Shown here in pieces: positions 1 through 8,909 of a DNA stretch of 64,000 nucleotides (positions are counted from its first letter, which is position 1; every line of letters begins with the position of its first letter). The position numbers were made by a program, and so were the translations under genes. Origin of the DNA: Syntrophus sp. PtaU1.Bin005 (GTDB lineage Bacteria > Desulfobacterota > Syntrophia > Syntrophales > Syntrophaceae); assembly GCA_002067745.1 (NCBI GenBank), contig MVRU01000001.1, positions 1 to 64,000 on the forward strand, written 5' to 3'. Under the pieces are notes generated by a model. That model did not search any database, was not told the origin of the DNA, and saw only the letters and a program-made list of their open reading frames with translations.

Positions 1-981
1 GAGCTCGCCGAGGAGGAGGCTGAAACGATCCTTCCCGGCTATACGCATCTGCAGAAGGCTCAGCCGGTCCTTCTTGCCCATTACCTCCTGGCTTACCGGG
101 AAATGTTCGACCGTGACGAGTCGCGTCTTCGGGACTGCCATCGCCGGGTCAATGTGATGCCTCTGGGGGCTGCCGCTCTGGCAGGCACCTCTCTTCCCAT
201 TGACCGGGCCTACGTCGCCCGTCTGCTCAGGTTTCCCGAAATATCCCACAACAGTATGGATACGGTTTCCGACAGGGATTTTATCGCGGAGTTCCTTTTT
301 GACGCCTCGTTGATCATGATGCACCTTAGCCGTTTCTGCGAAGATCTCATTCTCTGGTCCACCGGGGAGTTTCATTTTGTGGAAATTTCCGATGCCTTCA
401 CGACGGGCAGCAGCATCATGCCGCAGAAAAAGAACCCGGACGTGGCGGAGCTCATCAGGGGAAAGACGGGCCGGATTTACGGTAATCTTGTGGCTCTGCT
501 GACCCTGTTGAAGGGGCTTCCCATGACCTACAACCGGGATCTCCAGGAGGATAAGGAGCCCCTTTTCGATACCGTTGATACGGTCAAAGCCTGCCTGAAC
601 ATCCTGGGGGAAATGGTCCGGCATCTGAACTTCAACCGGGAAAAAATGGTTCAGGAGGCCCAGGGAGGCTTTTCGACGGCGACGGATCTGGCCGAGTATC
701 TCGTCATGAAAGGCGTCCCTTTTCGAGAGGCCCATGGAATCGTCGGAAGGCTGGTCCGTTTCTGCGTTGATTCTCAGAAGGATCTGGCCTCGTTGTCCAT
801 GGAGGAATTTGGCCGCTTCTGCCCACTGATCGGCGAGGATGTGTACGATCGCCTTTCCATCCGGAGTTCGGTGCAGAGCAGGACAAGTTATGGGGGGACG
901 GCAGGGATGCAGGTTCGGGAGCAGATCCGGCGCATTGAGGCCCAGGGCCGTTCTCGTCCCGGAAGAAGGAAGGCGCCATGA
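1..981 (+). CDS. argH: Argininosuccinate lyase, 5' end outside window
   Basis: Last step of arginine synthesis: cleaves argininosuccinate to arginine and fumarate in the cytoplasm. The reading frame is open from base 1, starting [18 protein letters not shown], a conserved internal segment of the family, so the N-terminal part of the gene lies before the window. The fumarase/aspartase-superfamily signature [12 protein letters not shown] is present at about 405-440, and the C-terminal domain is complete. The TGA stop overlaps an ATG (978-980), and the true start of the next gene is 39 bases downstream, so argH heads the visible part of the lysine/folate operon. Nothing odd apart from the window truncation. 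Confidence 0.96.
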   Translation, partial: ELAEEEAETILPGYTHLQKAQPVLLAHYLLAYREMFDRDESRLRDCHRRVNVMPLGAAALAGTSLPIDRAYVARLLRFPEISHNSMDTVSDRDFIAEFLFDASLIMMHLSRFCEDLILWSTGEFHFVEISDAFTTGSSIMPQKKNPDVAELIRGKTGRIYGNLVALLTLLKGLPMTYNRDLQEDKEPLFDTVDTVKACLNILGEMVRHLNFNREKMVQEAQGGFSTATDLAEYLVMKGVPFREAHGIVGRLVRFCVDSQKDLASLSMEEFGRFCPLIGEDVYDRLSIRSSVQSRTSYGGTAGMQVREQIRRIEAQGRSRPGRRKAP

Positions 982-1019
982 CGCCTGTTCCGATGCATTC
1001 GCCGGGAAGGAGGCCGTCC

Positions 1020-1481
1020 ATGGGGCGTTTCCTTGCCGTTCTTCTGCTGGCCGGGGCCATTCTCGGATGGATTCCGGGCTGCGGGAAAAAGGCCGACCCT
1101 GTTCCGCTGAGGATGGTCGTACCTTCCGCCGTTTCCGATCTGCGGGCGGAAAGGAGTGGGCAGGGAATTGAGCTGCGCTGGAGTGCGGACATCCCCGAAG
1201 GACGCTTCAAAATTCTGCGCAGCGAGCAGTTCCCAGATGAAGACCTCTGCGAGGGCTGTCCGCGGAATTATGTGGTGATTCAGGAGTTGAATCCCGGGGA
1301 CCCGGGGCAGAAATACGAGGGAGCCGGACGCCGCTACTTATGGACCGATACCGACGTGAAGGTTGACAACAGCTATTTTTACCGGATTGTGGTATGCAAC
1401 GCCCTGGGATACTGCAGCGAGCCTTCCGGGAGCGTGGCATTGCAAACGATGCAGCAGGGTGATTTAAAAGAACATGAATGA
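1020..1481 (+). CDS. Small lipoprotein, fibronectin-III-like
   Basis: Predicted 153-residue exported lipoprotein of unknown function. ATG 1020 is chosen over the in-frame ATG 978 because GGAAGGAGG sits 7 bases upstream and because the protein then begins with a proper signal peptide (MGRFLAVLLLAGAILGW) ending at IPGC-GKK, a lipobox-like cleavage site. The rest reads like one beta-sandwich domain (ELRWSADIPEG, YLWTDTDVKVDNSYFYRIVV), typical of fibronectin type III folds. A CEGC motif lies in the middle. Small lipoproteins between argH and lysA are known in many proteobacteria (the LptM/YifL position), but this one is larger and its role is not known. It overlaps lysA by 8 bases, so it is translated with it. 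Confidence 0.8.
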   Translation: MGRFLAVLLLAGAILGWIPGCGKKADPVPLRMVVPSAVSDLRAERSGQGIELRWSADIPEGRFKILRSEQFPDEDLCEGCPRNYVVIQELNPGDPGQKYEGAGRRYLWTDTDVKVDNSYFYRIVVCNALGYCSEPSGSVALQTMQQGDLKEHE

Positions 1482-2742
1482 CTTTCTATATGACAATCAG
1501 CAGTTGATGTGCGAGAAGGTCCCGGTTTCCCGGATTGCGGAAGAGGTGGGCACCCCCTTCTATCTCTACAGCTACGCGACGTTAAGGAATCATTTCCGCG
1601 TCTTTAAAGAGGCGTTTGCCGACGTGCCCCACATGATCTGTTTCGCCGTGAAGGCCAATTCAAACCTGGCCGTCCTCAAGGTGTTCATCGATGAGGGGGG
1701 CGGAGTGGACATTGTTTCAGGGGGGGAATTGTTCCGTGCTCTCTCGGCTGGAGTAGATCCGGGGAAAGTCGTGTATTCGGGGGTAGGGAAGCGCGTGGAT
1801 GAGATTGAATACGCCCTGCGCTCGAACATCCTGATGTTCAACGTGGAATCCTGGCAGGAACTGGAGGTGATCAACCAATGCGCGCAGGGCCTCGGGCTCA
1901 GAGCGGGCATTGCTTTGAGGGTCAATCCGGATGTGGATCCAAAGACCCATCCCCATATCTCAACGGGACTCAAGGAAAACAAGTTCGGGATCGACATCGA
2001 ACGCTCTCTGGAGACGTACCGCCTGGCGAACTCTCTGAAGCATGTCGATATCAAGGGAGTGAGCTGCCATATCGGTTCCCAGGTGACCCGCCTGTCCCCG
2101 TTTGTCGAAGCCCTGGATCGTCTTTCCGGTCTGGTGCGCCAACTCAAGGAGGAGGGTTTCGACATCCGCTATATTGACCTGGGGGGAGGGCTTGGCATTA
2201 CCTACGATTCGGAGACGCCTCCTCACCCTTCGGAATACGCGGAAGCGGTTTTGTCGGCCGCCCGGGACCTGGATTGCACCTTCATCTTCGAACCGGGAAG
2301 AGTCATTGTCGGCAATGCGGGAATTCTCGTCACGAAAGTCCTCTACACGAAAAGTACGGACAATAAAAACTTCATCATCGTGGACGCAGGGATGAACGAT
2401 CTCGTCCGACCGAGCCTCTACAACTCGTTTCATGCAATCCGGCCGGTTGCCTTGGACAACAGGAAGGAAATTGTGGCCGATGTGGTCGGTCCCATCTGCG
2501 AATCCGGAGATTATCTTGCCAAGGCGAGAAAAATAGCCTCTTTCGAGAGAGGCGACCTGCTGGCTGTTTTCAGCGCCGGAGCCTACGGTTTCACCATGGC
2601 TTCCAATTACAATTCGCGGCCGAGAATTCCGGAGATCATGGTCCGGGAGGATCGGTATCATATCATTCGTAAGCGGGAGACTTATGCCGATTTGATATCC
2701 CATGAGGAAATCCCGCCGTTTCTGATCAAACAGCCAGGGTAA
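1474..2742 (+). CDS. lysA: Diaminopimelate decarboxylase
   Basis: PLP enzyme that makes L-lysine from meso-diaminopimelate, the last step of lysine synthesis. 422 residues, the usual length. The N-terminal alanine-racemase-like barrel carries the PLP lysine in CFAVKANSN (K60), followed by SGGELFRAL and the glycine-rich phosphate loop DLGGGLGI. The C-terminal beta domain has GPICESGDYLA, with the active-site cysteine, and GAYGFTMASNYNSRPR. It starts inside the end of the lipoprotein gene and is followed 33 bases later by dapA, so lysine synthesis is organised as one transcript here, with the last enzyme encoded first. Confidence 0.97.
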   Translation: MNDFLYDNQQLMCEKVPVSRIAEEVGTPFYLYSYATLRNHFRVFKEAFADVPHMICFAVKANSNLAVLKVFIDEGGGVDIVSGGELFRALSAGVDPGKVVYSGVGKRVDEIEYALRSNILMFNVESWQELEVINQCAQGLGLRAGIALRVNPDVDPKTHPHISTGLKENKFGIDIERSLETYRLANSLKHVDIKGVSCHIGSQVTRLSPFVEALDRLSGLVRQLKEEGFDIRYIDLGGGLGITYDSETPPHPSEYAEAVLSAARDLDCTFIFEPGRVIVGNAGILVTKVLYTKSTDNKNFIIVDAGMNDLVRPSLYNSFHAIRPVALDNRKEIVADVVGPICESGDYLAKARKIASFERGDLLAVFSAGAYGFTMASNYNSRPRIPEIMVREDRYHIIRKRETYADLISHEEIPPFLIKQPG

Positions 2743-2775
2743 TCCTGAAAAAAAAGGGAGGCGGACAGGAGGAAT

Positions 2776-3651
2776 ATGTTCAAAGGAGCGATTGTTGCGA
2801 TTGTGACGCCGTTCAAGAATGGCGAAGTTGATGAGCAAGCGTTGAGGGAGCTGATCGAGTTCCAGATCGAATCGGGAACGGATGGTATCGTCCCCTGCGG
2901 AACTACCGGGGAATCGGCGACACTTTCTCATGCCGAGCATGACCGGGTTATCGAGATCACCATTGACGCCGTGAAAAAGCGGGTTCCTGTCATTGCGGGA
3001 ACGGGCTCCAACAGCACGGCGGAGGCCATGAGATTGACCCGGCACGCCCACGAGGCCGGCGCCGACGGCGCACTGGTGGTGGCACCATACTATAACCGGC
3101 CGAGCCAGGAAGGGTTGTATCAGCATTATAAGACCCTGGCTGAGAGCGTCCCCATGCCCATCGTCCCCTATAACATTCCCAGCCGCACAGGAGTGAACAT
3201 TCTTCCGGAAACCGTGGCCCGGCTGGCGAAAATCGACAACATCGTGGGGGTCAAGGAAGCCTCGGGCTCTCTGAAGCAGATGAATGAAGTGATTCAGCTC
3301 TGCGACAGCACCTTTTCCGTTCTATCGGGAGACGATTTCTTTACGCTTCCCCTGTTGACGCTGGGAGGAAAGGGCGTCATCTCCGTGATTTCCAATGTCG
3401 CCCCGGCGGATATGGCAGGGCTCGTGGACGCCTTTGAAGCCGGAGACCTGAAAAAAGCCCGGGAGCTGCACGACCGGATGGTTTCCCTGATTGATGCCCT
3501 GTTCCTTGAGACCAATCCGGTCCCGGTCAAAGCGGCATTGGCAATGATGGGAAAAATGTCGGCTGACGTCCGTCTTCCTCTGTGCCGGATGTCGGAGGGG
3601 AATCTGGAAAGGCTGAGGCAGGCCATGCGCCATTATCGCCTCATTGCCTAG
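2776..3651 (+). CDS. dapA: 4-hydroxy-tetrahydrodipicolinate synthase
   Basis: Condenses pyruvate with aspartate semialdehyde, the committed step to diaminopimelate and lysine. 291 residues, full length, a TIM-barrel aldolase. Visible motifs are PCGTTGES (substrate loop), PYYNRPSQEGLYQH, PYNIPSRTGVN with the catalytic tyrosine, and the Schiff-base lysine in VGVKEASGS (K160). GACAGGAGG precedes the ATG at a good spacing. It lies between lysA and dapB in the same operon. No lysine riboswitch is visible in this window; regulation would act upstream of argH or through enzyme inhibition. Confidence 0.97.
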   Translation: MFKGAIVAIVTPFKNGEVDEQALRELIEFQIESGTDGIVPCGTTGESATLSHAEHDRVIEITIDAVKKRVPVIAGTGSNSTAEAMRLTRHAHEAGADGALVVAPYYNRPSQEGLYQHYKTLAESVPMPIVPYNIPSRTGVNILPETVARLAKIDNIVGVKEASGSLKQMNEVIQLCDSTFSVLSGDDFFTLPLLTLGGKGVISVISNVAPADMAGLVDAFEAGDLKKARELHDRMVSLIDALFLETNPVPVKAALAMMGKMSADVRLPLCRMSEGNLERLRQAMRHYRLIA

Positions 3652-3685
3652 CAGCACAAGCCGTTGGATACGTTAATGAAATTCG

Positions 3686-3711
3686 CGATTTCTGTCCCGT
3701 GACGGGAATCG
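3686..3711 (+). other. Hairpin in dapA-dapB gap
   Basis: Two nested perfect arms: outer CGATT/AATCG and inner CCCGT/ACGGG around a single G, with a 5-base bulge (TCTGT) on the 5' side. It lies in the 81-base gap between dapA and the chosen dapB start. No T-run follows, so it is not a standard terminator. It could be an mRNA processing or stability element. Function unproven. Confidence 0.35.
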
Positions 3712-3732
3712 GCATGGCAGGGAGTGGAATCC

Positions 3733-4539
3733 ATGGTGAAAGCCGTTGTGACCGGTGCCGGTGGACGAATGGGAGGCCGGATAATCAGTTTAATGGAGGC
3801 CGAGGAGGGGATCGATCTGGCGGCCGCCGTTGAAAGAGGGGATCATCCTGCAATCGGGCGGGATGTGAGTGAAATCCTGGGACTGGGAAAGCGGGGGGTG
3901 GCTATCGAGAGCGATTTTTCCGACTGCGTATCCCGGGGGGATGTCGCCATCGACTTTACGAGCCACGCGGCCTCGCTGCAGAATCTCCGAATCGCCGTAC
4001 AGCATGGGAAGCCCATGGTCATAGGCAGCACGGGTTTTTCCCCGGAGGAGATGGAGGAAATCCGGGATTTAACCGGGAACGTCCCCTGTGTCCTTGCCCC
4101 CAACATGAGTGTGGGCGTCAATGTCCTGTTCAAGGTGATCAGGACGGTGGCGGAAATACTCGGTGACGACTATGATGTGGAAATCCTGGAGGCCCATCAC
4201 CACTTGAAGAAAGATGCGCCCAGCGGGACAGCCATGAAAATGGCCCACATCATTGCAGAGGCGTTGGGCCGCGATCTGGACGAAGTGGGGATCTATGAGC
4301 GAAAAGGGCTCATCGGAGAGCGTCCGCGGAGGGAAATCGGGATCCAGACCCTGAGGGCCGGAGACATCGTGGGTGAACACACGGTCCTTTTCGGCGCCGT
4401 CGGTGAGAGGCTGGAATTGATCCATCGCGCCCACAGCAGGGACAACTTTGCCAAGGGGGCCATTCGGGCGGCGAAGTGGGTGGTTGAGCAGAAACCCGGG
4501 CTCTATGACATGCAGGATGTCCTCGGGCTCAGGACGTAG
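3733..4539 (+). CDS. dapB: 4-hydroxy-tetrahydrodipicolinate reductase
   Basis: NAD(P)H-dependent reductase, the second step of the diaminopimelate branch. 268 residues from ATG 3733, which has GGGAG 8 bases upstream; an in-frame GTG at 3724 would add three residues (V-E-S) and overlaps that site. The Rossmann motif GAGGRMGG is at the N-terminus, followed by the conserved catalytic stretch LEAHHHLKKDAPSGTA with the active-site histidine and lysine, and by the C-terminal segment LIHRAHSRDNFAKGA. Usual family length. It follows dapA in the operon. Confidence 0.96.
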   Translation: MVKAVVTGAGGRMGGRIISLMEAEEGIDLAAAVERGDHPAIGRDVSEILGLGKRGVAIESDFSDCVSRGDVAIDFTSHAASLQNLRIAVQHGKPMVIGSTGFSPEEMEEIRDLTGNVPCVLAPNMSVGVNVLFKVIRTVAEILGDDYDVEILEAHHHLKKDAPSGTAMKMAHIIAEALGRDLDEVGIYERKGLIGERPRREIGIQTLRAGDIVGEHTVLFGAVGERLELIHRAHSRDNFAKGAIRAAKWVVEQKPGLYDMQDVLGLRT

Positions 4540-4572
4540 AAAATCCGGGAAAACGAACTAAGTAGCGTAACC

Positions 4573-5103
4573 GTGGGGCAGGCGGAAGAGATTCTTTTGG
4601 AAGAGACCTCGGGGGTCATCTGTTATATCGGGATCGGCTCAAACCGGGAAGGGCCTGTGGGGCAGTGCCTGGAGGCCGTCAGGCGCATTGGTGACGTGAG
4701 CGGCGTTAAATATTTGCGCTGCTCATCGCTGTACAGGACCGAACCCGTCGGATTGAAAGACCAGGATGATTACGTCAACGCCGTTGTCGAGGTGAGGAGC
4801 GTCCTGAGCGCCAGGGAGCTTCTCAACGCCCTCTCGAAGATCGAGGCCGACATGGGGAGAATTCGAACGGCCCGCTGGGGACCACGGATCATTGATCTGG
4901 ACCTTCTTCTTTACGGACAGGAGGTCATTCAGGAAAGCGATCTCGTCATTCCCCACCCGGAACTTCATCGAAGACGGTTTGTTCTTGTTCCTCTCAACGA
5001 ACTGGCATCCTATGTCATCCATCCGGGCTTCGGGGTGTCCATCCGGGGATTGATGAAGAGGCTTCAGGACGAAAGCAGAGTGGAACGTATCGTACAGGGT
5101 TGA
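4573..5103 (+). CDS. folK: Dihydropteridine pyrophosphokinase
   Basis: 2-amino-4-hydroxy-6-hydroxymethyldihydropteridine pyrophosphokinase of folate synthesis; transfers pyrophosphate from ATP to the pterin. The body of the protein carries YIGIGSNREGP near the N-terminus, SSLYRTEPVG, and the family signature RWGPRIIDLDLLLYG, which holds the magnesium-binding aspartates. The start is uncertain: GTG 4573 gives 176 residues but has no good ribosome binding site, and the first 15 residues are not needed for the fold, so translation could start slightly later. Folate supply may link to the formate-tetrahydrofolate ligase at 22926, but that is only inference. Confidence 0.93.
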   Translation: MGQAEEILLEETSGVICYIGIGSNREGPVGQCLEAVRRIGDVSGVKYLRCSSLYRTEPVGLKDQDDYVNAVVEVRSVLSARELLNALSKIEADMGRIRTARWGPRIIDLDLLLYGQEVIQESDLVIPHPELHRRRFVLVPLNELASYVIHPGFGVSIRGLMKRLQDESRVERIVQG

Positions 5104-5112
5104 ATTGACAGC

Positions 5113-5388
5113 ATGATTTTTCGTTTTCTTTTTTTTGTCGTTGTCGCTTATCTTCTTTACCGGCTCACAAAGGGCCTGCTGGGCACTGCATCCAGAAAGA
5201 AGCCTCAGGTAAGCCACTCTCTCGACGGACGAATCATTCAAGGGGGGGATCTCGTTCAGGACCCTTACTGTAAAACGTACATCCCCGAAAAGGATGCCTA
5301 TAAAGGGACTCTCAACGGGGTCACCTTGAATTTTTGCAGTGAAGCCTGTTTCAAAAAATATGAAAGGATTCAGAAGAAAGAATCCTGA
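5113..5388 (+). CDS. Small membrane protein, YHS-like zinc motif
   Basis: 91-residue protein of unknown function. It begins with a single hydrophobic segment ([16 protein letters not shown], residues 3-18) and ends in a small domain with the cysteine pattern DPYCKTY ... [12 protein letters not shown] (CxnCxxxC), like the YHS/TRASH treble-clef metal-binding domains. It is probably anchored in the inner membrane with the metal-binding part in the cytoplasm; orientation is inferred from the basic residues after the helix. It lies 9 bases after folK and 11 before the transaldolase gene, so it belongs to the operon. Similar small proteins occur near folK in other deltaproteobacteria, as far as I recall; no function is established. 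Confidence 0.8.
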   Translation: MIFRFLFFVVVAYLLYRLTKGLLGTASRKKPQVSHSLDGRIIQGGDLVQDPYCKTYIPEKDAYKGTLNGVTLNFCSEACFKKYERIQKKES

Positions 5389-5399
5389 AAGGAAATGCC

Positions 5400-6053
5400 A
5401 TGAAATTTTTTATCGATACGGCGAACATCCGTGAAATTGAGGAAGGCCTGAGCCTGGGAATGGTGGATGGCGTAACCACCAATCCATCCCTGATCGCCAG
5501 GGAGAAAAAGCCTTTCAAAAACGTCGTCGCAGAAATTCTGGAGAGGGTCAGTGGACCGGTCAGCCTCGAAGTTGTGGGGCTGAAAGCGGAGGAGATGGTT
5601 GAAGAGGGGAAAAAGCTGGCCAAGCTGGGTGAGCAGGTGGTGATCAAAGTTCCTATGACCACGGAGGGGTTGAAGGCAACCAAGATCCTGTCGTCAGAGG
5701 GGATCTCCGTAAACCAGACCCTCGTCTTCTCGCCGGTTCAGGCCTTGATGGCGGCCAAGGCCGGCGCCTCCTATGTCAGCCCCTTTGTGGGCAGGCTCGA
5801 TGATGCAGCCCATAACGGCATGGATATTGTAGAACAGATTCTAGCCATCTATGATTGCTACGGGTTTGATACGGAAGTCATTGTGGCCAGCATCCGCCAT
5901 CCCCGCCATGTTCTTGAAGGGGCGCTTATGGGAGCCGATATTGCGACCATACCCTTCAAGGTCATCGAACAGCTTGCAAAGCATCCCTTGACGGACAAGG
6001 GCATCGAATTGTTTCTCGCGGATTGGAAAAAGGTTGTTAAACTTGAAAAATAG
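5400..6053 (+). CDS. Transaldolase-like / fructose-6-phosphate aldolase family
   Basis: 217-residue member of the short transaldolase family (TalC/FSA type), about two thirds the length of classical transaldolases. [13 protein letters not shown] at the start and [10 protein letters not shown] are typical; the Schiff-base lysine lies in VVIKVPMT (K83). The C-terminal segment [21 protein letters not shown] matches the family. It acts either as transaldolase, moving a dihydroxyacetone unit between sugar phosphates in the non-oxidative pentose phosphate pathway, or as fructose-6-phosphate aldolase. The sequence alone does not decide this; transaldolase activity is the more common finding for bacterial members of this length. 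It sits in an operon with amino-acid and lipid genes. Confidence 0.92.
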   Translation: MKFFIDTANIREIEEGLSLGMVDGVTTNPSLIAREKKPFKNVVAEILERVSGPVSLEVVGLKAEEMVEEGKKLAKLGEQVVIKVPMTTEGLKATKILSSEGISVNQTLVFSPVQALMAAKAGASYVSPFVGRLDDAAHNGMDIVEQILAIYDCYGFDTEVIVASIRHPRHVLEGALMGADIATIPFKVIEQLAKHPLTDKGIELFLADWKKVVKLEK

Positions 6054-6080
6054 GAAAGCCCCGTTTTGCCAGAGCATTAG

Positions 6081-6686
6081 ATGACTATCTCGCAGAAAAA
6101 AATGAATCGACATCCACTGATTTCATCGGGGGAGAAAATCTTCAATCTGCCCAACATCATCACCATGGGGAGGATCGGTTTTATTCCGGTCCTCTTTTTC
6201 CTTCTGATGGACCCGGGTTTGACGTGGAGCCTGGTGATTGCATTCTGTTTTGTTGCCGCGGCGCTGACGGACCTCCTGGATGGCTATCTGGCGAGAAAGT
6301 ATGAAATTGTCACAAAAATGGGCCAGTTCCTGGATCCTATTGCAGACAAGCTTATCGTGAATACGGCCATGATTCTCATGATTCCCATCGGCCGCATCCC
6401 TGCGTGGGCTGTAGCGATTACGATCATTCGGGATATTGCCGTAGACGGCATGCGCAGCATAGCCTCCGGGGAGGGACTTGTGATTGACGCCAGCTCCCTG
6501 GGAAAGAAAAAGACCCTCTGCCAGACCGTGGCCGTAACCGCTTTGATTATTCACTATCCATTTCTGGGAATCGACGCCCATGCCGTGGGCATGGTAATCC
6601 TCTATATTGCCCTTTTCTTTACGGTATATTCCGGCTTGGATTACTTTATCAAGTTCTATCACAGTACCCTCATGGGCAGGGAATAG
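6081..6686 (+). CDS. pgsA: CDP-diacylglycerol-glycerol-3-phosphate phosphatidyltransferase
   Basis: Integral membrane enzyme that makes phosphatidylglycerol phosphate from CDP-diacylglycerol and glycerol-3-phosphate. 201 residues. The CDP-alcohol phosphotransferase signature D-x2-D-G-x2-A-R-x8-G-x3-D-x3-D is complete (from TDLLDGYLARKYE to GQFLDPIADK), and several hydrophobic helices surround it. An in-frame ATG at 6102 (MNRHPLIS) is an alternative start; neither has a clear ribosome binding site. It is the last gene of the operon that begins before the window; the tRNA transcription unit follows. Confidence 0.95.
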   Translation: MTISQKKMNRHPLISSGEKIFNLPNIITMGRIGFIPVLFFLLMDPGLTWSLVIAFCFVAAALTDLLDGYLARKYEIVTKMGQFLDPIADKLIVNTAMILMIPIGRIPAWAVAITIIRDIAVDGMRSIASGEGLVIDASSLGKKKTLCQTVAVTALIIHYPFLGIDAHAVGMVILYIALFFTVYSGLDYFIKFYHSTLMGRE

Positions 6687-6706
6687 GGGTGCCGGTAAGA
6701 TTTCTA

Positions 6707-6733
6707 TTGACAAAACAGGCCATCTATTATATT
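6707..6733 (+). promoter_or_regulatory. Sigma-70 promoter for tRNA unit
   Basis: TTGACA at 6707-6712 and TATATT at 6728-6733, separated by 15 bases, just upstream of the two tRNA genes. The -35 is a perfect consensus and the -10 matches at five of six positions. The spacing is two bases short of optimal. Confidence 0.6.
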
Positions 6734-6760
6734 CAGGCCACCATTGCTGGGATTGAGGAA

Positions 6761-6835
6761 GCGGGCGTAACTCAGCGGTAGAGTGCCACCTTGCCAAGGT
6801 GGACGTCGACGGTTCGAATCCGTTCGCCCGCTCCA
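6761..6835 (+). tRNA. tRNA-Gly (GCC)
   Basis: Cloverleaf is visible: acceptor GCGGGCG (6761-6767) pairs with CGCCCGC (6825-6831), the anticodon stem CCACC/GGTGG holds the loop TTGCCAA with anticodon GCC, and the T-loop reads GGTTCGAATCC. CCA is encoded (6833-6835). Confidence 0.97.
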
Positions 6836-6844
6836 TTTTTTTAC

Positions 6845-6919
6845 GGCGGCATAGCCAAGTGGTAAGGCAGCGGTCTGCAAAACCGTTATACTCCGGTTCA
6901 AATCCGGATGCCGCCTCCA
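6845..6919 (+). tRNA. tRNA-Cys (GCA)
   Basis: Acceptor GGCGGCA (6845-6851) pairs with TGCCGCC (6909-6915). Anticodon loop CTGCAAA gives anticodon GCA, cysteine. T-loop GGTTCAAATCC; CCA is encoded (6917-6919). It lies only 9 bases after tRNA-Gly, so both come from one transcript. Confidence 0.97.
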
Positions 6920-6935
6920 TTTTAAGGGAAAATCG

Positions 6936-6960
6936 GGCGTGTGTTTTCACACGCCTTTTT
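6936..6960 (+). terminator. Intrinsic terminator after tRNAs
   Basis: Perfect 8-bp stem GGCGTGTG / CACACGCC with a TTTT loop, followed directly by TTTTT. It closes the tRNA unit 17 bases after tRNA-Cys. Confidence 0.92.
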
Positions 6961-7307
6961 ATTTTCTTAAGAACGCCTTCCATTCCAGATGACGGGGATT
7001 TCCATGAAGCCCTCCAGGTCGTCCCCTCTTCGTCAACTTCCCACGATTGTCCTGAGCCCGGTTTCACGTTCCCGAAATCCATCGGTACCGTTCAACCGTT
7101 CCCAGGGGGAAGCATCCGCCCTGCAGGGCTCCGAGAGGATCCGCGGCCTTAGAATTTCCGGCACTGCCGCCGGGCGGACCGGAAAGTCCGGGAGCCATTC
7201 ATCAAGGAGAGACAATGCCGTTTGACAATCTCGAAAAGAGAAAGTAATTAGATGGCCTGTGACAGGCATGCAGGAATTCGGTTTGTCCCGGGGGAAAGGA
7301 GCAGACA
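6961..7307. other. Gap between tRNA unit and pepA
   Basis: About 350 bases without a recognisable gene; frames here are short and show no familiar motif. The only coding-like item is a 10-codon frame at 7215-7247 (MPFDNLEKRK, stop) with AAGGAG a few bases before its ATG. It could be a leader peptide or the remnant of a gene start. The pepA ribosome binding site (GGGGGAAAGGAG) ends the gap. Confidence 0.4.
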
Positions 7308-8825
7308 ATGGAGATTGTGGTCAAATCGGGCAAAATATCCGAGACGGGGAGCGAAGTATTCGTGCTGACTTTTTTTGACGGCGAGGAAGGGCTGAGCGGA
7401 GCGGCAAAACATCTCGATGAGATGTACGCCGGCAGGATCGATCGCATGATCCGGGAAGGAGATTTCCAGGGGCGTCTCCATCAGGTTTCCCTGCTGTATC
7501 CAGGCGGGGAACCGCCGATCCGGAGAATCCTTCTTCTGGGGTTGGGGGAGAAAAAGGCCTTTGATCTGGAAAGACTGCGCGGGGCCTTTGCCAAGGCGGC
7601 CCAGTATCTCCGCGGCATCAATATAAAAACGATGACGTCCTTTGTCGATTTTAAAAAATGGTCCGGTGAACGTTTCTCTTTTGAAGAGCTTACCGAGGCC
7701 ATTGTTGAAGGAGTTCTTCTGGGCCTGTATCAGTTTACGCCTTTCAAGACCCTGGAGCGGGATAAGATCAAGGAATTCGAAGCGTTCACGCTCGTAGAAG
7801 AGCAGAAGAAGAACCTTCCCGCCGTACGGAAAGCGGCCCGACAAGCCGAAAGGATTGCCGGGGCTGTCTCCTTTGCCCGCGATCTGGTTTCCGCTCCGGC
7901 AAACGAGATGACGCCGGGAATCCTGGCTGACAAAGCCGTTGAAATGGCCATGTCCCGTCCCAGGATCAAGGCGGAGGTCCTTGACGAACGGCAGATGGAG
8001 GAAGCGGGAATGCATGCGCATCTTGCCGTTGCCAGGGGCAGTCATGAGCCGCCCCGCTTCATCATCCTCACGTATAAAGGGGTGGAGGGTCTGAAGGAAA
8101 CGATCGTCCTGGTCGGCAAGGGAATCACCTTTGACAGCGGCGGCATCAGCCTGAAACCCGCTGAAAATATGGGTGAGATGAAATCGGACATGGCTGGAGC
8201 CGCCGCAGTGATCGCTGCCGTCCGGGCGGCGGCGGATCTGGAATTGCCGGTTCATATCGTCGCTCTCATCCCCGCCACCGAGAATCTTCCCGGCGGGCGG
8301 GCCTACCGGCCCGGTGATGTCCTGACATCCCTTTCGGGAAAAACGATAGAGGTGATCTCCACCGATGCGGAAGGGCGCTTGATCCTGGCCGATGCCCTTG
8401 CCTACGCCGGAAGGTATCAGCCCGGGGCGATCGTGGATTTGGCTACGCTGACGGGAGCCTGTGTCGTCGCCCTGGGAAAGGTCGCCATCGGAATGTTCGG
8501 GACGGATTTCGCCCTGAAGAAGGAACTGGCCGCTGCGGGAGAAGCCACGGGTGAGCGGGTATGGGAATTGCCGCTTTGGGATGACTACCTTGAACTGATC
8601 AAGAGCGACATTGCCGATTACAAAAATACGGGCGGACGCTATGGCGGCGCCATTACCGCGGCCATGTTCCTCAGCCGGTTCGCCGGGGATTACCCTTGGG
8701 TGCATCTTGATATCGCCGGCCCCGCCTGGCTGGACAAAGGCCGGCCCTACGTCCCGAAAGGGGCATCCGGCGTCGGCGTCCGTCTTCTGATTTCATGGCT
8801 GAGGAACCGGAAGGGAACCCGTTGA
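7308..8825 (+). CDS. pepA: Leucyl aminopeptidase (M17)
   Basis: Cytosolic hexameric metallo-aminopeptidase that removes N-terminal residues from peptides. 505 residues, full length, with an N-terminal macrodomain-like part (1-170) and the catalytic domain after it. The metal and catalytic residues are visible: GKGITFDSGGISLKP (K271, D276), the family signature STDAEGRL (D353, E355, R357), and DMAGAAAV between them. A strong AAAGGAG precedes the ATG. The next genes encode peptide-transporter ATPases, so a role in using imported peptides is plausible. The M17 family also includes DNA-binding members that help site-specific recombination; nothing here shows that role. Confidence 0.95.
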   Translation: MEIVVKSGKISETGSEVFVLTFFDGEEGLSGAAKHLDEMYAGRIDRMIREGDFQGRLHQVSLLYPGGEPPIRRILLLGLGEKKAFDLERLRGAFAKAAQYLRGINIKTMTSFVDFKKWSGERFSFEELTEAIVEGVLLGLYQFTPFKTLERDKIKEFEAFTLVEEQKKNLPAVRKAARQAERIAGAVSFARDLVSAPANEMTPGILADKAVEMAMSRPRIKAEVLDERQMEEAGMHAHLAVARGSHEPPRFIILTYKGVEGLKETIVLVGKGITFDSGGISLKPAENMGEMKSDMAGAAAVIAAVRAAADLELPVHIVALIPATENLPGGRAYRPGDVLTSLSGKTIEVISTDAEGRLILADALAYAGRYQPGAIVDLATLTGACVVALGKVAIGMFGTDFALKKELAAAGEATGERVWELPLWDDYLELIKSDIADYKNTGGRYGGAITAAMFLSRFAGDYPWVHLDIAGPAWLDKGRPYVPKGASGVGVRLLISWLRNRKGTR

Positions 8826-8909
8826 TGCTCCTTCTTCCGGAGAAGACAGACCGCCCTTCGGGGACGGTCCTTTAACGATGTGCGGGAAAGGAAGCGGCGG
8901 AGACAGGGC

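Noticed and set aside
6761-6919. tRNA genes as an attachment site for a genomic island
   Set aside because: No integrase is beside them and no partial tRNA repeat was seen downstream within the window.
7248-8705. Open frame of 485 codons on the minus strand
   Set aside because: Antisense to pepA, whose active-site residues are intact; no motif in the reverse frame.
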